Of a stretch of DNA of 64,000 bases, positions 53,850 through 63,648 are shown piece after piece. A program made the position numbers and the translations under genes. Origin of the DNA: Burkholderiales bacterium (GTDB taxonomy: Bacteria > Pseudomonadota > Gammaproteobacteria > Burkholderiales > UBA6910); the NCBI GenBank assembly GCA_026005015.1, contig BPKG01000001.1:997501-1061500 (forward strand). The letters are read 5' to 3'. Every line of letters starts with the position of its first letter. The stretch's first letter is position 1. The notes beneath the pieces are model-generated. The model worked only from the letters and a program-made list of their open reading frames with translations. It was not told the origin of the DNA and made no database searches.

Positions 53850-55340
53850 GTGAACGCCCATCGCCTCGCCCGGAACACGCTCTACAACTTGATCGGACAA
53901 GGGGTGCCTCTGTTCCTGGCGCTCCTCGCCTTCCCCCTGCTGATCCAGCAGCTCGGAACCGATCGGTTTGGCGCACTGACGCTTCTTTGGGCGGTCATCG
54001 GCTATTTCAGCCTGTTCGACCTGGGCATCAGCCGGGCACTCATCAAGGTCGTGGCGGAGAAAAGCGCAGCGGGCGAGACCGATCAGGTGCCCGCCTTCAT
54101 CGACACGGCCCTGATACTGACGGGCTCGCTCGGCGTCGCGGCAGCGCTGCTGCTCGCCGCCGTAACGCCGTGGCTGGTCACCAGCACGTTGAGCATGCCT
54201 CCCGAACTGGCGCAGGAAACCCGCTCCGCCTTGTACATCCTCGCCGCAAGCCTTCCCCTCGTCACCACTTCCGCCACTTTCAAAGGCGTGTTGGAAGGCC
54301 AGCAGCGCTTCGGGACCAGCAACGCCATCCAGGTCGGAATGGGCGCGGTCACGTTCATCGGGCCGCTTGCCGTCCTAGCGGTGTCCGTGAGCCTCACCGC
54401 AATCGCGACGGCGCTCGCGGCTGGCCGCATCGTGGCGTGGATTGCGTACTTCATCTCGTCCGCACGCCTATTTCCGGCAGCATCGCGGGGCTTGGCGCTG
54501 CAAGGTCGCGCCGCCGCGGCGCTTCTCAGGATCGGCGGCTGGATGGCGGTTTCGAGCGTGATCGGCCCTATCATGGTCTACATGGACCGCTTCGTCATCG
54601 GCAGCGTCATCTCCTTGACCGCGGTGGCGTATTACGTCACGCCTTACGAGGTCGTCACCAAACTATGGCTCATCCCGGGTGCGCTGGCCGCGGTGCTTTA
54701 TCCGGCGTTCTCCGCTTCCTTCAATCGGGACCGCGAACGGACGGCAAGACTTTTCGGTCAAGGGACCAAGTACGCCTTCATCGCCCTTTTCCCCATCACC
54801 CTAGTGCTCGTGACCTTCTCCCATGAAGCCCTGGCGCTGTGGATCGGCGCCGAGTTCGCGCGGAACAGCTACCGCGTCTTTCAAATCCTCGCGGTGGGCG
54901 TCCTGATTAACAGCCTGGCGCAGATCGCCTACGCCTTGGTGCAGGGCGCGGGAAGACCCGATCTTACGGCCAAGTTTCATCTCGCCGAACTGCCCTTCTA
55001 CCTGGCCGCCCTGGGATGGCTGGTCCCCGCCTATGGGGTCACGGGTGCCGCGCTCGCATGGACCGGGCGGGTGATAGTGGATGCGGCATTGCTTTTTTAT
55101 GCATCCGCGAATCTCATTTCCGTCGAAACGCTACCTCGCGTAAACCAGGCATGGCTGCTGCCCTTTCTGGCAGGCATCGTGATCGCCATGGGGGCAGCCC
55201 TGGAAAACGCCCTCGCAAAGCTTGGATTTTTAGGCGTAGGTTTGCCCGTGCTGCTCGCCTGGTGCTGGTTACGGTGTTTCTCGGCCGACGAACGAGCGGT
55301 GGTGCTCGGCTTGTTCTTGCATTCCAACACCAAGCCATGA
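53850..55340 (+). CDS. polysaccharide flippase (Wzx/MATE-like)
   Basis: A 496-residue inner-membrane protein with about 12-14 transmembrane segments, starting NAHRLARNTLYNLIGQGVPLFLALLAFPLLIQQLGTDRFG. It should move lipid-linked sugar units across the membrane for surface polysaccharide. The start is the GTG at 53850; the frame further upstream runs through the end of the permease gene. It overlaps the methyltransferase by 4 bp. Confidence 0.9.
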   Translation: MNAHRLARNTLYNLIGQGVPLFLALLAFPLLIQQLGTDRFGALTLLWAVIGYFSLFDLGISRALIKVVAEKSAAGETDQVPAFIDTALILTGSLGVAAALLLAAVTPWLVTSTLSMPPELAQETRSALYILAASLPLVTTSATFKGVLEGQQRFGTSNAIQVGMGAVTFIGPLAVLAVSVSLTAIATALAAGRIVAWIAYFISSARLFPAASRGLALQGRAAAALLRIGGWMAVSSVIGPIMVYMDRFVIGSVISLTAVAYYVTPYEVVTKLWLIPGALAAVLYPAFSASFNRDRERTARLFGQGTKYAFIALFPITLVLVTFSHEALALWIGAEFARNSYRVFQILAVGVLINSLAQIAYALVQGAGRPDLTAKFHLAELPFYLAALGWLVPAYGVTGAALAWTGRVIVDAALLFYASANLISVETLPRVNQAWLLPFLAGIVIAMGAALENALAKLGFLGVGLPVLLAWCWLRCFSADERAVVLGLFLHSNTKP

Positions 55341-56371
55341 CGGCTCCGGATGTGCAGATCAGAGCTTATCCCGCTCCACGCTGTTTTCTATGTGGTACGG
55401 AAGGCGCCGTCCTGTACCGCGGTCTGGAAGATCGATTGTTCGGCACCCCCGGTAAATGGGGCGTGAGGCGCTGCGCCGATCCAGCTTGCGGGGTGTTGTG
55501 GCTGGATCCAATGCCTTTTCCGGAGGACATCGGTCGTGCGTACCAGGCGTATTACACCCATGCCGAAAAGAAGCGGCACAGAAATCCGCGCCTGCAAAAG
55601 GTCTTCGACTCGGCGAGATCCGGATATTTGGCCCAGCGATATGGATATCCCTTTAATGGGAACAAAATGGTCGAAGGTCTGCTCGGGCTATTGATCCGAT
55701 TGCATCCCACCCGCCGTGCAAGCCTGGACTTCGATGTGATGTATCTTCCCCATAAACCGGGCGGCAGGCTGTTGGAAATAGGTTGCGGCAGCGGCAAGCT
55801 TCTTGAATTCCTGAAATCCCTTGGTTGGATCGTTCAGGGCGTGGACTTCGACTCTCGCGCCATCGATCGCGCCCGCGAAAAAGGGTTGGAAGTTCGATGG
55901 GGAACGTTGCAGGACCAGCGCTATCCGGACAACTTCTTTGACGCCGTTGTCATGAGCCATGTTATCGAGCATATTCATAATCCGGAAGGGTTGCTTCGCG
56001 AGTGCCACCGGATTGTACGAGACCGGGGACAGATCACGGTCGCGACACCCAATGCCCAAAGCCTTGGCCATAGAGTGTTCAAATCGGATTGGAGAGGCCT
56101 GGAGCCTCCTCGCCACCTACAAGTATTTACAGCACCCGCCCTGCATTCACTAATTGAGAAGGTCGGCTTTAGCCGCACGAAACTGTTGATTACCAGCCGG
56201 GGTGCTCAGGAAATCTATGTCGCCAGCCAAGCCATTCGCCGAAAACTTGCATCGTCCAAACCAAATGCGCTCGACCGTGCAATGGCGATTGCCTTCCAAC
56301 TTACCGAACTGGGCGCTGGTCTCGTGCAGCCGGACGTGGGTGAAGAGATCGTTATGATCGCTTGGAAATGA
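55337..56371 (+). CDS. SAM-dependent methyltransferase, class I
   Basis: A 344-residue protein. The SAM loop is LLEIGCGSGKLLEFLKSLG near residue 143, and VVMSHVIEHIHNPEGLLRE follows. The N-terminus has a CFLCG..CADPACGVLW cysteine pattern like the zinc-binding region of some sugar or lipid methyltransferases. It is coupled to the flippase by an ATGA overlap, so it probably methylates a surface sugar. The following pilin gene is convergent. Confidence 0.88.
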   Translation: MTAPDVQIRAYPAPRCFLCGTEGAVLYRGLEDRLFGTPGKWGVRRCADPACGVLWLDPMPFPEDIGRAYQAYYTHAEKKRHRNPRLQKVFDSARSGYLAQRYGYPFNGNKMVEGLLGLLIRLHPTRRASLDFDVMYLPHKPGGRLLEIGCGSGKLLEFLKSLGWIVQGVDFDSRAIDRAREKGLEVRWGTLQDQRYPDNFFDAVVMSHVIEHIHNPEGLLRECHRIVRDRGQITVATPNAQSLGHRVFKSDWRGLEPPRHLQVFTAPALHSLIEKVGFSRTKLLITSRGAQEIYVASQAIRRKLASSKPNALDRAMAIAFQLTELGAGLVQPDVGEEIVMIAWK

Positions 56372-56800
56372 TTACTTGCACGCCTGGGGACGATACAGTT
56401 GCGGGATGCTTCCGCTGTAACAAGCCCAGGTTTTTCCATCGTCGCTCGTCATGACCAGCGTCCGGCCGGAAATTTCCGGCGCCACATCAGTCGTGCGCAT
56501 TGTCGCCACCACCTCGATGGTCCCCGTGGCACCCGTCGCCCCCACGAGCTCCACCTTTTCCACGTATTTCCCTGCCGCGGTCTCGATCACCGAGCTCGCG
56601 GCGATGGGCCACCGCCCCATGTCTGAATAAAATTCCGCAAGCGGCCCGCGCACGGCGCCAGTAAGCACAATGGCTTCAGACACTTGCGCCCTCGCGTGAT
56701 AATCCCGATACGCGGGGATTGCCACTGCGGCCAGAATCCCGATGATCGCCACCACGATCATCAACTCGATCAAGGTGAAACCTTTTACCCCCCGAGACAT
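56372..56800 (-). CDS. type IV pilin (PilA-like), copy 1
   Basis: A 142-residue major or minor pilin. The leader ends in Gly before the methylated Phe: [43 protein letters not shown]. The Glu at mature position 5 is present. Two cysteines near the end (WACYSG and PQACK) form the usual disulfide loop. The start follows GGAGGGG. A perfect sigma54 promoter lies upstream. It is a paralogue of the pilin at 63141-63578. Confidence 0.93.
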   Translation of the reverse strand: MSRGVKGFTLIELMIVVAIIGILAAVAIPAYRDYHARAQVSEAIVLTGAVRGPLAEFYSDMGRWPIAASSVIETAAGKYVEKVELVGATGATGTIEVVATMRTTDVAPEISGRTLVMTSDDGKTWACYSGSIPQLYRPQACK

Positions 56801-56867
56801 GTTTTGCCCCTCCGCGTCAGCTTCCGAGTTCCAAACCCTGTCAAAACACAGACTTACCAATCTTAAG

Positions 56868-56882
56868 GCAAGGCCCGTGCCA
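56868..56882 (-). promoter_or_regulatory. sigma54 promoter of pilin copy 1
   Basis: On the minus strand TGGCACGGGCCTTGC matches the -24/-12 consensus TGGCACG-N4-TTGC in every fixed base. It lies 68 bp before the start codon. PilR-type activation is expected from knowledge of the family. Confidence 0.88.
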
Positions 56883-56958
56883 GTTAAGAAAGCTTAACAA
56901 AGTGGGGCGACCACCCTGGATTGCGTCCCAAAGGCAGCACAAAGTGCAGCCAAGCGGA

Positions 56959-57984
56959 TCAGTGCCTTACAGGCCCCTTCCCGGAAAGTTCCTCGAACAG
57001 TTGAATATACTTTGGCATGATCGCTTCTTCCGAAAACAACCGGACAGCCCGTTCGCGCGCTGCCTCGCCCATGCGCCTGCGCAGCGCCGGGTCCTCCGCC
57101 AGCCTTCTGCAGGCCTGGGCGAACGCATTCACATTGTCTGGCTCGCATAAAATCCCGCATGCCCCGTCCTCCACCACCTCCGGCAGAGAGCTGGAATTAG
57201 AGGCGATCACCGGTTTCCCGCACGCCATGGCTTCCAGAGCTGCATATCCAAATCCCTCGAAACGGGAAGGAAATAGCAACGCGTCGCAATCCTGGTAGAT
57301 CTCGATCAGCCTTTCCTCCTCCAACCTCCCCAGGAAAGTCATGTTGGATGGCGAATTTGCCCTGATGCCAGATCTCAGCCCGGTAGTGTAAAAAAGCTCG
57401 AAATCCCTCCCCAGCGCTTGCATGATAGGCGCCAGCAGGTCCGCGCCTTTTCGCCGCGAGAGGTTTCCCACATATAGCAGACGGAAAGGGCGTCTTCTCC
57501 CTTCTGCTTCAGATGGGGTTCTCGGCTTGAATTTCCCTACGTCGATCCAGTTATGGATGACGCGCACCCGCTCGAATCCCAGGAACGCTCTCAAGCCGTT
57601 AGCGGTAAACTCGCTGACGGCTACAACGGCATCCGCCCTTGCCAGGGACGCGCGCTCGTAGGGTTTGATCAGCGCCCGATGATACAGGTATTGCGGGAGC
57701 GACACGTAAGGTCGATAAAGGGGGTCCAAAACGCAGTGATGCTCGACGATGACGAGAGGAATTCCGCGTCGTTTAAATGCGTGGCCATTCCAAGAATTGG
57801 CCACCACCACATCAACATCCGGCGGGACACGTGCTGGACGCAGGAGAAATGGAGCAAGCTCGAGCCATCTCCAATACCATCGGATTTCCGCTCGGACATC
57901 GCGTTTCCTGAGCGCTTCGGCAAGCCGGATTGTATACACGTCGGCCCCCGAACCCGCCCGGATCGCCGGAAACCATGTTTTCAT
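56959..57984 (-). CDS. glycosyltransferase family 4
   Basis: A 341-residue GT-B enzyme. The N-terminal domain has a glycine loop GSGADVYTIRLAEAL. The C-terminal nucleotide-sugar domain has LLYVGNLSRRKGADLL and the EX7E-type motif PSRFEGFGYAALEAMACGKPVIAS. It lies in the glycan region with three more glycosyltransferases on the same strand. The donor and acceptor sugars are unknown. Confidence 0.92.
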   Translation of the reverse strand: MKTWFPAIRAGSGADVYTIRLAEALRKRDVRAEIRWYWRWLELAPFLLRPARVPPDVDVVVANSWNGHAFKRRGIPLVIVEHHCVLDPLYRPYVSLPQYLYHRALIKPYERASLARADAVVAVSEFTANGLRAFLGFERVRVIHNWIDVGKFKPRTPSEAEGRRRPFRLLYVGNLSRRKGADLLAPIMQALGRDFELFYTTGLRSGIRANSPSNMTFLGRLEEERLIEIYQDCDALLFPSRFEGFGYAALEAMACGKPVIASNSSSLPEVVEDGACGILCEPDNVNAFAQACRRLAEDPALRRRMGEAARERAVRLFSEEAIMPKYIQLFEELSGKGPVRH

Positions 57985-58009
57985 TCAACCGTCTTTCCGC
58001 TCGATTTCA

Positions 58010-58907
58010 TTACGGAGTTCGAACCTTGAGCGGTAGCCAGGACAACACGTAGGCGTAGAGGGGTATAGCGCTCCGGTACCGGACACATCGTATGAAGGCT
58101 CGGGCAGCCAGAGCTAGGAGCTTGCACAGCACCATGAATGGGATTTCGACGGGCGATCGCCACGTCTTTAGCGCTAGCAACAAGTGCGCTCGGACCAGAT
58201 GATATTCGTAAAACAATCCCGCTTTGGAGGAGGAAGCTCCACCTTCATGCTGGACAAGGGCGTCTCGGAGACACCTCATTTCTTTCCCTGCTCTCGACAA
58301 TTGCCATCCAAGCGCCGCATCCTCGCCGTACATGAAAAAATCCTCATCAAAAAGCTTTCCAGAGCCAGCAAGATTTCTCCTGAACATCAGACAGCAGCCA
58401 GTAAGGTAAGGAAAGGCAAGCGGTGTCCTGCGCTCTGTGAGAAGGCCAAAGTAACGGTGATACCACACCAGGGCTTGTTGCTTACCCGATACCGAGAAAA
58501 TAGAAGGGGCGACTAGGCAAAGTTGTGGATCACTGTCGAGTGCTCGCTTGAGCTGGGAAATCAGGTTGGGAGTTGCCTCCGCATCGTTATTGATCAGAAG
58601 ATAGTAGTCATATAGCGTGTCACTGTGCGCAGCGTGCTGCAAAGCAAAGTTCATCCCTTTTGCGAATCCCAGATTTTCTTCTGGCGTAAGCAGGCGAATG
58701 GTAAATTCTGGGTCTTCACGACATATCGTCTCAAGCACAGCCGACAATTCCCGCGATGCTTTAGCATCGGCTGAATTATCGACGACGATGATCTGATCTA
58801 TTCCATGGCCGACCAGCGAGCGTAAACATTTGGCGGTCTTCTGCGCACCGCGGTAATCCAGAGACGATGGCGCAAACCTTCCCCTGGCTGCTTCGGCTTG
58901 AACTCAC
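58010..58907 (-). pseudogene. glycosyltransferase family 2, frameshifted near the start
   Basis: From a GTG at 58907 one frame gives SSSRSSQGKVCAIVS, the first strand of a GT2 domain. The next frame continues LDYRGAQKTAKCLRSL.. then QIIVVDNSADAKA, LINNDAEATPNL and FDEDFFMYGEDAALGWQL. One missing base near 58866 explains the switch. Without it the only start in the main frame is a TTG at 58747, which removes the substrate-binding first strand. The gene is either broken or misread. Confidence 0.65.
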
Positions 58908-58921
58908 ATTTCTAGTCGAGA

Positions 58922-60133
58922 TCACTGAGCAAGCGCCTCGATCAGTCGAGCATAGCGGTCGGCCACTACTTCCCAGTCAAATCGCGCCAGAACGTGCCGC
59001 CTCCCTTCTTCAGCAAGGCGCTTGCGAAGATCGGGATTGTCCAATAATGCGATCACCTTTGAAGCAAGATCGGCGCTGTTTCGCTCGCGTGCCGTCAGAC
59101 CGGTAACCCCATCGATGACCACATCGCGAATGGCCGGAAGGTCGGAGGCCACGACGGGACATTCGCACGCCAGGGCCTCCGCGAGCACTAGTCCAAGCCC
59201 TTCTTGATCCCCGCTCTCCGCAACGATCGACGGCGCGATAAACACGGCCGCACGGCGATACAGGTGAGGAAGCTCCGGGTTTGGAATCGGCCCGAGAAAA
59301 GTCACACGATCGGAAATTCCCAACTTGTCGGCTAGGAACCGAAGGCGTTCCTCCTCCGGGCCGCTGCCCGCGATGGACAAGCTTGCGCGGGGGTGTCTGG
59401 CCAGGATGGCAGGCAGAGCGCCGAGCAGGTAGGTCAACCCTTTCTTTTCGACCAATCGCCCCACGAACAAAAGCTCGTGATCCCTTCTCTCACCGCGCCT
59501 TGCCGGTGTAAATAGCGTTTGAGCGTCGACACCCATGGAAATGACGTGCAGGGACTCGGCCTTGGCTCCGAGCCTCACTGCCAGTTCTGCCATTACCCGG
59601 CTTACCACCGTCAACGCAGCCGTCCGCTTGATAATCGCCCGTTTCGGGCGGTCGAGCCATACTCCTCGCAAACCGTAGAGATCTGCTCCGTGGGACGTAC
59701 AGAGCAACCTGGGCCCTTTGCGCAGGAGCAGCGCCCATATTGCTACCAGCCCCTGGGGTATCAACCAATGGGCATGGATAACGTTGAATTTCCTCTTGCC
59801 CAGAATGCGAATCAAGGCAAGCAATTGAAAGAGAAAAAAGAAAGGCACTTGTAGATAACGCCATCTGTTCTGGCGCAGTTTCGCCAGGATACCTCCCTCA
59901 TACGCCAGATTCTGCCAGCGGGGAAAAAAATAGCGAAAACGCACCACCTCGACGCCACCCATGGTTTCTCGTCGCTTCGCTCCTGGAGCGTGAGGAGCCA
60001 ACACCAAGACGTCGAAACGGGTTACGAGTCGGCGGCAAAGCTCATAGACAAACGGCGGCTCGTGATCCCCTTCCCAGCGCGGGAACGTCGAGGTGAGCAC
60101 CAGGACGCGTCGGCGAGCGGTCTCAGCGGTCAC
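58922..60133 (-). CDS. glycosyltransferase family 4
   Basis: A 403-residue GT-B protein. The N-terminal domain holds FPRWEGDHEPPFVYELCRRL and HAHWLIPQGLVAIW. The C-terminal domain holds LLFVGRLVEKKGLTYLL and SGDQEGLGLVLAEALACECPVVAS. It overlaps the following GT2 gene by 11 bp. It probably adds a sugar to the lipid-linked glycan of this region. Confidence 0.92.
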   Translation of the reverse strand: MTAETARRRVLVLTSTFPRWEGDHEPPFVYELCRRLVTRFDVLVLAPHAPGAKRRETMGGVEVVRFRYFFPRWQNLAYEGGILAKLRQNRWRYLQVPFFFLFQLLALIRILGKRKFNVIHAHWLIPQGLVAIWALLLRKGPRLLCTSHGADLYGLRGVWLDRPKRAIIKRTAALTVVSRVMAELAVRLGAKAESLHVISMGVDAQTLFTPARRGERRDHELLFVGRLVEKKGLTYLLGALPAILARHPRASLSIAGSGPEEERLRFLADKLGISDRVTFLGPIPNPELPHLYRRAAVFIAPSIVAESGDQEGLGLVLAEALACECPVVASDLPAIRDVVIDGVTGLTARERNSADLASKVIALLDNPDLRKRLAEEGRRHVLARFDWEVVADRYARLIEALAQ

Positions 60134-60986
60134 TGTCTTTGTAGTTCAAGTTCGTGATCTGTTCCGAGACGAGTCCCATGAGAAAAACCAAAATCGACGT
60201 AATGAACAATAGCGCCGACATGTTGGTGAAGCGATGGAAACTCAAATAGGTGTAGAGGTAGTACCCTAACCCGGTTAGAAAGAAGAAAGCGCTCACCGGG
60301 ACAAAGAGTTTCAATGGTGAATAAAGCGTGCCGATTTTGAAAATGATGAGCAAAAACCGGATCCCGTCCCGGAATAAGCGCAGATGGCTTTTCCCGATAC
60401 GTGGCGGTGCCACGATGGGCACGTAGGCCACAGGATAACCCGCCCGGAAGAAGCTCATGGTGATGGTGGTGGGATAGGAAAAGCCGTTCGGCAGTAGGTA
60501 CAGAAATCTGCGAAACTTATTGGCCCTTACGGCGCGGAAGCCTGAGGTCAAGTCCGCCACCCGCTGGCCCACCATCCAACTCGCCAGGCGATTGTAAAAC
60601 CCGTTGGCGACCGCACGATGGGCTCCAGCCTGGGAGCTTCCGTCCCGGGCCCCGACCACCATGTCGTAACCCTCCTCCAGCTTCTCCAGCAGCCTGGAAA
60701 TATCTTCCGGACGGTGCTGTCCGTCGGCGTCCATGAAGACCAGGATTTCTCCCCGCGCCGCCCGAGCGCCCGTTTTGACCGCAGCGCCGTTGCCTAGACG
60801 GTAAGGGTGAACGACCCGATTGACCCTGTAGCGCCGGCAAAGCTCCGGTGTCTCGTCTTCCGACGCGTCGTCTACGAGGAGGATTTCGGATTCCGGATAG
60901 TGCCGGCGAAGCGCCGGGAGAAGGGTTTCCAGGCTTGCCGCTTCGTTTCGCGCAGGAATCACGATGCTGACAGTTTTTAGATCCAT
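60123..60986 (-). CDS. glycosyltransferase family 2 (dolichyl-phosphate-mannose-synthase-like)
   Basis: A 287-residue protein with a cytoplasmic GT2 domain and two C-terminal transmembrane segments. Motifs are SIVIPARNEAASLE, LLVDDASEDETPE and VFMDADGQHRPEDI. The membrane part is LKLFVPVSAFFFLTGLGYYLY and SALLFITSILVFLMGLV. Such enzymes load a sugar on polyprenyl phosphate for later transfer outside the membrane. The start MDLKTVSIVIP is preferred over an upstream GTG. Confidence 0.9.
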   Translation of the reverse strand: MDLKTVSIVIPARNEAASLETLLPALRRHYPESEILLVDDASEDETPELCRRYRVNRVVHPYRLGNGAAVKTGARAARGEILVFMDADGQHRPEDISRLLEKLEEGYDMVVGARDGSSQAGAHRAVANGFYNRLASWMVGQRVADLTSGFRAVRANKFRRFLYLLPNGFSYPTTITMSFFRAGYPVAYVPIVAPPRIGKSHLRLFRDGIRFLLIIFKIGTLYSPLKLFVPVSAFFFLTGLGYYLYTYLSFHRFTNMSALLFITSILVFLMGLVSEQITNLNYKDSDR

Positions 60987-61037
60987 GGGTGTGGGTCTTG
61001 TCGTGCGCACTGGGCTGCCACACCGTGATTATGCCTT

Positions 61038-63005
61038 CTAAAGCAAGCCCTTGTCTCGAAGAATAGTGCGCTCCAGCGCCGTGATCTCTTTCAGTTGCAG
61101 CTCACGCTTGAACGGTAGCACGCTCGCCGCATCTCGCGCCCTGTTAAGATAGCGCAAGGCATCGTCGTACAGCCCAGCACTCGCGAGCAGCTCTGCTTGC
61201 ATGAAAGCGATGTCCACACGCGGGCTTTTTGCATATGCGCGATCCAAAGCCTTAATAGCTGGATCTAGATGTCCAAGCTTTACGTATAACCTGCCTGCCA
61301 ACAAATTCAGGTTATCCGAATGAGCCTCATAGACCGGATTTTTTAGCAACGCGTCGATGAGTTCCAATATAAAATTTTCATCGAGCCGTCTACATTCCCC
61401 ATTCTCTTTTGCAGTCACAATGACATCAAGTGATGCCACAGGTGAATTTGAAAACTTCGCATTTTTAAGACGCTGCAGGAGCGTTTGCTGATCTGGTATT
61501 TTTATTGATTCGTCGTAACAACCAATACTTAACCATGCAATATAGCTTCCTGCCTGTTTAGGAAAATTTTTTCCCATTTCTTGATATATCTCTATCGCCT
61601 CCGGATATTCTCTTAAGGCATGCCAAATGCCTGCTAAGCGCTCCTGAGCCCTGATAGAGCCAGGCTTTTCCTGTGCCCAGGTATACGCCTGCTTGATCGG
61701 ATCGCCCCAGAGTCGAATCTCGTTAAACGAGACGGCCGCGAGTATCGAGAGATACAGAGCAGGAAACAAGTGGAGTAGCCGCTTTACCGAGCTAGACTCG
61801 ATCTTTTCCTCCAGGGCAACTCCATAAAAACTCAGGGCGAAGACAGGCCCTGCCATGGGCAAGTAGTTCCGGTGCTCGAAGTAAAGTTCCAGGGGGAATA
61901 TCGTGGATTCCAGCAAGTGACCAATGAAAAACCACAGCAAGCCGAACGCAAGCACGGGTGCTCGGCGCCTCGCGGCAAAGGCGAGTACGAGAAGACCAGC
62001 GATCAGGAGGCTGGACCAGAAGGTGGTAACAGGTGCAAACAACCCCCTGGAAGCGGCGTAGTCATCATGGTACAGCCCGAGTGCACTCGGGACGGGCGCG
62101 ACGACCAGGCCTAGGTACTCCACGAGCACCCTGGCCTGGGTCATCAGGCGCTCGACGAGCGTGAAGTCCCGGATGGCATAAGGTCCGAGCACCATCGTAT
62201 CGAACCGCCAAGCCACCACCAGCGCAAGGAGGACGAGGGGTCCGTACAGGAAAATAAACTTCCAGGCTCGCCAGCCACGCGGAGACGGGAAGCCCCGCAG
62301 CGAGGTCATTTCTAGCGCCAGCGCCAGCAGGCAGATCAAGATTCCGTTTTCCTTGCTCAGCGTGGCCAACAAGCCGAACAGACCGATTCCTAGAGAAGTC
62401 CACAAGTATCCTGAACGCCAAGCTCCGGCGCGATGACATTCCCGTCCGTAGAGGTATAGGAGAAGCCCCGCCAGCGTGAACAAGGCCGACAACTGGGTCA
62501 TGCGCTGGACGACGTATAAGGTCGTGGACACCAGGAGCGGATGCAACAGCCAGATACTTACCGCGATGAGGCCGATCAAGAGATTGCGCCGCGCCTCTAT
62601 ACCGCTCAATCGCCCTACCCGCAACCAGAGCCAGAAGAGGAGGCATCCGTTCAGCAGATGAAGCAAGACGTTGACATACTTGAAGGCGATCACATTTCGG
62701 GGCCAGTCGGCGTATTGGAGCGCGAAGCTGGCAAGGGATAATGGGCGTCCTAGGCCGCCGGTGATGCCCGACAGCACGGGCATGAGCCACTCCTGCGGCG
62801 ACAGGGAGGACACCTGCTCCAGGAAGCGCAGGTTCTGGTAGTCATCGAAGAGGAAATCCCCCTTCAGCCCCGGCCAATAGAGGAACGCGGCGAGAAGAAG
62901 AAGAGCTGCGAAAGCAACTCCCGCAATCAGTTGGATCCACAACATCACCGGCCGCGACTGAGCCCAATATATGGAATGAACCAATCCCGATGAATCAGTT
63001 ACCAT
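61038..63005 (-). CDS. multi-pass membrane protein with C-terminal TPR region, possible pilin glycosyltransferase
   Basis: A 655-residue protein with about ten transmembrane segments in the first 400 residues and helical TPR-like repeats after about residue 440. The first loop contains FDDYQNLRFLEQVSSLSPQEW, the acidic pair typical of GT-C glycosyltransferases of the TMTC type. A similar protein next to pilin genes in other bacteria glycosylates the pilin, but this is only inferred here. The start at 63005 is chosen because longer frames would run through the pilin terminator at 63087-63129. Confidence 0.78.
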   Translation of the reverse strand: MVTDSSGLVHSIYWAQSRPVMLWIQLIAGVAFAALLLLAAFLYWPGLKGDFLFDDYQNLRFLEQVSSLSPQEWLMPVLSGITGGLGRPLSLASFALQYADWPRNVIAFKYVNVLLHLLNGCLLFWLWLRVGRLSGIEARRNLLIGLIAVSIWLLHPLLVSTTLYVVQRMTQLSALFTLAGLLLYLYGRECHRAGAWRSGYLWTSLGIGLFGLLATLSKENGILICLLALALEMTSLRGFPSPRGWRAWKFIFLYGPLVLLALVVAWRFDTMVLGPYAIRDFTLVERLMTQARVLVEYLGLVVAPVPSALGLYHDDYAASRGLFAPVTTFWSSLLIAGLLVLAFAARRRAPVLAFGLLWFFIGHLLESTIFPLELYFEHRNYLPMAGPVFALSFYGVALEEKIESSSVKRLLHLFPALYLSILAAVSFNEIRLWGDPIKQAYTWAQEKPGSIRAQERLAGIWHALREYPEAIEIYQEMGKNFPKQAGSYIAWLSIGCYDESIKIPDQQTLLQRLKNAKFSNSPVASLDVIVTAKENGECRRLDENFILELIDALLKNPVYEAHSDNLNLLAGRLYVKLGHLDPAIKALDRAYAKSPRVDIAFMQAELLASAGLYDDALRYLNRARDAASVLPFKRELQLKEITALERTILRDKGLL

Positions 63006-63086
63006 CGTTCGAGAAAACCTGGCGCTTCTGGATCGTTTCCGAAAAAACAAACCAGCCATCCGTTGGTATAAAAAAACCGACTCTTG

Positions 63087-63129
63087 AAAAAAGAAACAGC
63101 CTGCCCGGTACTTCAGGCAGGCTGTTTCG
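63087..63129 (-). terminator. Rho-independent terminator after pilin copy 2
   Basis: A perfect 13-bp stem (63094-63106 with 63117-63129) with a 10-base loop is followed by TTTTTTC on the minus strand. It separates the pilin from the membrane glycosyltransferase-like gene. Confidence 0.92.
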
Positions 63130-63140
63130 GTCAAGCAAGA

Positions 63141-63578
63141 TTAGCGGCACGAAGCAGGCAGATATTTGGCATCAACGGGATCGGAGCCCCCGACCTTGCA
63201 GGTCCAGGTCCTGCCGCCGTCTGTCGTTTCCAGCACAGCAGTCTTGCCCTGAATTGCTGAATTGACCCCTGAGCTTCTCATCTGCGCTTGCAACGTAAGG
63301 GTCGATCCAGAAGGTGTGCCGCTATATGCAACGCTAGCCACGTATTTGCCAGACAAGGTATTCATAACAGAGCCTGGATCGGACGGCCACGTGCCCTTAT
63401 CCGCAAACCACTCTGCCAGCGGCGTCTTGCCGCCCGCCATGAGCTCCACCGCCTCGGACATTTGCGCCCGGGCGGTATAGTCCTGATACGCCGGGATCGC
63501 GATGGCGGCCAGAATGCCGATAATCGCCACCACGATCATCAGTTCGATCAACGTGAAACCTTTTTGCAACTGTTTCAT
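63141..63578 (-). CDS. type IV pilin (PilA-like), copy 2
   Basis: A 145-residue pilin with the leader [43 protein letters not shown]. Two cysteines (WTCKVG and PASCR) at the C-terminus suit a disulfide loop. The start follows AAAGGAG. A near-perfect sigma54 promoter lies 56 bp upstream and a strong terminator directly downstream, so it is a single-gene unit, probably the main pilin. Confidence 0.95.
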   Translation of the reverse strand: MKQLQKGFTLIELMIVVAIIGILAAIAIPAYQDYTARAQMSEAVELMAGGKTPLAEWFADKGTWPSDPGSVMNTLSGKYVASVAYSGTPSGSTLTLQAQMRSSGVNSAIQGKTAVLETTDGGRTWTCKVGGSDPVDAKYLPASCR

Positions 63579-63633
63579 AAAACGCTCCTTTTCACCGAAA
63601 AGACCCAAGGGACACACTCCCAGCCTCGGTGGA

Positions 63634-63648
63634 GCAAGGCGCATGCCA
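63634..63648 (-). promoter_or_regulatory. sigma54 promoter of pilin copy 2
   Basis: On the minus strand TGGCATGCGCCTTGC matches TGGCACG-N4-TTGC with one difference. Spacing between GG and GC is the required 10 bp. Confidence 0.8.
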
